Made by a program: the position numbers and the translations under genes
Notes under the pieces: model-generated
What the model was told of the DNA's origin: nothing
The model's input: only the letters and a program-made list of their open reading frames with translations
Databases searched by the model: none
Shown: positions 6,017 to 7,599 of the stretch, piece after piece
Position numbering within the stretch: position 1 is the first letter of the stretch
Layout of the letters: each line of letters starts with the position of its first letter
NCBI GenBank assembly: GCA_031374125.1
Contig: JANMFM010000017.1
Coordinates: 1 to 7,599, forward strand
DNA: 7,599 bases
Direction: 5' to 3'
Source of the DNA: JAEYZS01 sp031374125
GTDB taxonomy: Bacteria; Bdellovibrionota; Bdellovibrionia; Bdellovibrionales; JAEYZS01

Positions 6017-6066
6017 AAAAGCCGACCCAGATCCTCTCCTGGTTGGCTTTTTTGCCTAAAATCGAT
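5994..6066 (+). repeat. Direct repeat, right copy
   Basis: This 73-bp copy of 1539-1614 has no sigma-54 promoter or dyads in front; it starts inside the mntA coding sequence. Hairpin 1 keeps six pairs (TAAATC 5997-6002 with GATTTA 6010-6015) with loop TCCTCAC, and hairpin 2 keeps its full stem. Both loops stay C/U-rich. Confidence 0.9.
6017..6053. terminator. Bidirectional terminator between mntA and the convergent lipoprotein gene
   Basis: AAAAGCCGACC (6017-6027) pairs with GGTTGGCTTTT (6041-6051) over a 13-nt loop, with T-run 6048-6053 on the plus strand and an A-tract that becomes a T-run on the minus strand. It follows the mntA stop directly and lies about 30 bases past the minus-strand stop at 6083, so it can serve both genes. 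Confidence 0.88.
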
Positions 6067-6082
6067 AAAGTTAATTTTTTGT

Positions 6083-7438
6083 TTACCGCTTATCCTTATC
6101 TATGAATTCCGGCTCTTCGTTACATAGAAAGTTACCGCTACCAAACTCATTCCCTTTAGAAATGGTGTAACCATCTGTACCATCCATGATGAATGTTTTC
6201 ATAGCTCTCTCCGTCGCTTCAACACCCACTAAGCCTCTACTGTCAAAATACAATTTTATAATACGTTTAGAGTGGGGATTAGTTCCTGGACCAGCAAGCT
6301 CTATCATTTGATTTACTTCATGAAAGAATGGGCGAATACCAAATTGGTAGTATATTGCCTTAGGTAAATCTACCTCGAAAGTTGTTTTTCTTTTGGAAGT
6401 AACTAAAGTATCTAACTCATTCTTATTGATGGCGACATTTGGAGTGATATCCAAAGTAACTTCTGCTTTATCATTGCCAATATTTTTTATACCAAACTTA
6501 CATGACGAGGTTCCGACAAAAGTGCCCTTAGCACCTTTTTTTGGCGAAAAGTCTGCCGATAGATATTGTCCCTTACTTTGTAATTCTGAAAATAATTCCG
6601 GTAAGCTTTCTACTTTATAGCCCGCCGTCATTTCGTGCAGTTTTATTTTAGTGAATTTATCTTGGTACACAACTCTATCAAAGTCATACTTTACCATCAT
6701 AGCGCCAAAATCATAGCGACTGAACCCATTGGATAAAGCACCAGCTTCTACACTCACATTATCTTTAAGATTCCATAATTTTCTAGTTACCGTTCTCACT
6801 TGAGATACGTCTGTGGAATTGATATTCAATTCTAATCTCTCTAGATTCACAATTTCATTAGCATCTCGTTTCAATGGTCTCTCACCCACGGCCGTAAATA
6901 ATTTTTCATCTGATTCGAATTTAAGAATTTTAAGGCCCATAACAATTTCGTGTAAAATAAGCTTTGCTTTTTCTTCCAGCGGCATTTTATTAAACGCATT
7001 CTCATCGATCCAAACTGCATCAAAAGTTTGGAATGCCACCTGAATTGTTCCTTCATTGAAGGGAACACCAATTTTATCGTTAGTGATTGATTTAATATCG
7101 GTAGGAATTAAGTACCACGATTTATCTAAAACAATTTTTATGATGCTATAGTATGTCACCTCAAAAGGATCGTTGGGATCTGTATAATTCATGATTTTTT
7201 TCAATGCCCCTAGAAGGGGACTGATCAACTCATAACCCGCAAGATCTTCGGGGTTTACAATGTAGCTTTCGAGCATTTTGTCGTTAAGAGTATTGCCTCC
7301 GCCACCGTCTATGGTACCGCCCGGACTTGAGCCATTAGCATTCGGCGAAACGCCTCCCGGCTTGGTGGGACTATTTTTGCCGCAAGCGATTAAAGATACG
7401 ACGATTAATACTGCTAAGAATGCATATACATGTTTCAT
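6083..7438 (-). CDS. Hypothetical lipoprotein with Gly/Ser/Pro-rich linker
   Basis: 451 residues, family not named. It has a classic lipoprotein signal (basic start, hydrophobic core, L16-I17-A18-C19), so it is exported and lipid-anchored. Residues 20-50 are a flexible Gly/Ser/Pro/Asn linker ending in 'DGGGGNT'. The remainder is a globular envelope domain. 'KLILHEIVMGLKIL' (159-172) resembles the zincin active-site helix, but the second His is replaced by Met167 (HExxM), so peptidase activity is doubtful. I have the impression that similar 'LHE-VMG' proteins occur in Bdellovibrionota. AAGGAA 7 bases before the ATG supports the start. It follows the beta-barrel gene end by 78 bases on the same strand, so they may be co-transcribed. 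Confidence 0.85.
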   Translation of the reverse strand: MKHVYAFLAVLIVVSLIACGKNSPTKPGGVSPNANGSSPGGTIDGGGGNTLNDKMLESYIVNPEDLAGYELISPLLGALKKIMNYTDPNDPFEVTYYSIIKIVLDKSWYLIPTDIKSITNDKIGVPFNEGTIQVAFQTFDAVWIDENAFNKMPLEEKAKLILHEIVMGLKILKFESDEKLFTAVGERPLKRDANEIVNLERLELNINSTDVSQVRTVTRKLWNLKDNVSVEAGALSNGFSRYDFGAMMVKYDFDRVVYQDKFTKIKLHEMTAGYKVESLPELFSELQSKGQYLSADFSPKKGAKGTFVGTSSCKFGIKNIGNDKAEVTLDITPNVAINKNELDTLVTSKRKTTFEVDLPKAIYYQFGIRPFFHEVNQMIELAGPGTNPHSKRIIKLYFDSRGLVGVEATERAMKTFIMDGTDGYTISKGNEFGSGNFLCNEEPEFIDKDKR

Positions 7439-7516
7439 ATTTTTGTTCCTTATTATCTAAGCACACATGGTGCCAATTACCGTTAATAAAATGTTGCAAA
7501 AATGTTGTTAGTTTTT

Positions 7517-7599
7517 TTAAAATCTATATCCGAAGCTAGCTCCAACCAATGAACTTGACCCAATCTTCACGCTCGAAGACATTGAAAATAAAGCCGAAC
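7517..7599 (-). CDS. C-terminal end of a probable outer-membrane beta-barrel protein (partial)
   Basis: The minus-strand frame that stops with TAA at 7517-7519 encodes 26 residues ending 'VKIGSSSLVGASFGYRF'. The alternating polar/apolar pattern and final Phe are the usual signature of the last strand of an outer-membrane beta-barrel, recognised by the BAM complex. The other two minus frames contain stops within this stretch. The gene continues beyond the right edge, so nothing more can be said about its function. No hairpin terminator follows it before the lipoprotein gene. Confidence 0.55.
   Translation of the reverse strand, partial: SALFSMSSSVKIGSSSLVGASFGYRF

Larger units (their letters stand above)
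1615..6066 (+). mobile_element. Candidate inserted conflict/RNA-repair cassette bounded by direct repeats
   Basis: The repeats at 1539-1614 and 5994-6066 are offset by 4455 bp and bracket five plus-strand genes, while all genes outside are on the minus strand. Lines sampled inside look more AT-rich than the M16 gene. Joining 1538 directly to 5994 would give a simple locus: sigma-54 promoter, two-hairpin RNA, terminator, then the convergent lipoprotein gene. This pattern is what results when an element inserts in the 3' end of an RNA gene and carries a copy of that end. No integrase, transposase or further terminal repeat is present, so it would be a passive or degenerate element, or the repeat may have another origin. 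Confidence 0.4.

Noticed and set aside
1615..6066. Classical transposon or prophage
   Set aside because: No transposase, integrase, phage gene or terminal inverted repeat; the ends are direct repeats of an RNA-like sequence.
6393..7460. Small ORFs on both strands over the lipoprotein gene
   Set aside because: All overlap the well-supported 451-residue frame with its signal peptide and ribosome binding site; their compositions are typical of out-of-frame reading.
1..7599. CRISPR array, tRNA or rRNA gene
   Set aside because: No regularly spaced repeats, no cloverleaf-compatible sequence and no rRNA-like segment seen on either strand.

Overview
The window looks like Gram-negative, AT-rich bacterial chromosome. 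It carries two lipobox signal peptides, the tail of a probable outer-membrane beta-barrel, a secreted M16 peptidase and a textbook sigma-54 promoter. The protein style, especially the Gly/Ser/Pro-linked lipoprotein with an 'LHEIVMG' segment, reminds me of Bdellovibrionota or a related former deltaproteobacterial group. That placement is an impression only; no rRNA or marker gene is present.

Layout. The outer genes all lie on the minus strand: an M16 zinc peptidase running off the left edge (1-1208), and on the right a lipoprotein (6083-7438) preceded by the last 26 codons of a putative beta-barrel protein (7517-7599). Between them every gene is on the plus strand. The 1209-1787 gap is not empty. 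It holds two identical-half-site dyads 52 bp apart, a perfect sigma-54 promoter, and about 75 bp of two-hairpin sequence ending in an intrinsic terminator. With no ORF inside, this reads as a sigma-54-controlled small RNA with C/U-rich, anti-Shine-Dalgarno-like loops.

The last ~75 bp of that RNA gene (1539-1614) recurs as a direct repeat at 5994-6066. The copies bracket about 4.45 kb of plus-strand genes: a lipid-anchored M48 metallopeptidase fused to a pretoxin (PT-TG-like) region and a C-terminal toxin-like domain; a small probable immunity protein; an RtcB RNA 3'-phosphate ligase; and a HepT-MntA (HEPN-nucleotidyltransferase) toxin-antitoxin pair whose last codons lie inside the second repeat. 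The simplest model is that a conflict/RNA-repair cassette entered the 3' part of the small-RNA gene and regenerated it, as islands do at tRNA genes. No integrase is visible, so the mobility claim is inference.

How the genes may work together. The M48 fusion and its neighbour would serve inter-bacterial antagonism and self-protection. HepT-MntA is a known stress/defence TA type. RtcB can rejoin RNA broken by ribonucleases. The right-hand repeat also acts as a shared terminator between mntA and the convergent lipoprotein gene.
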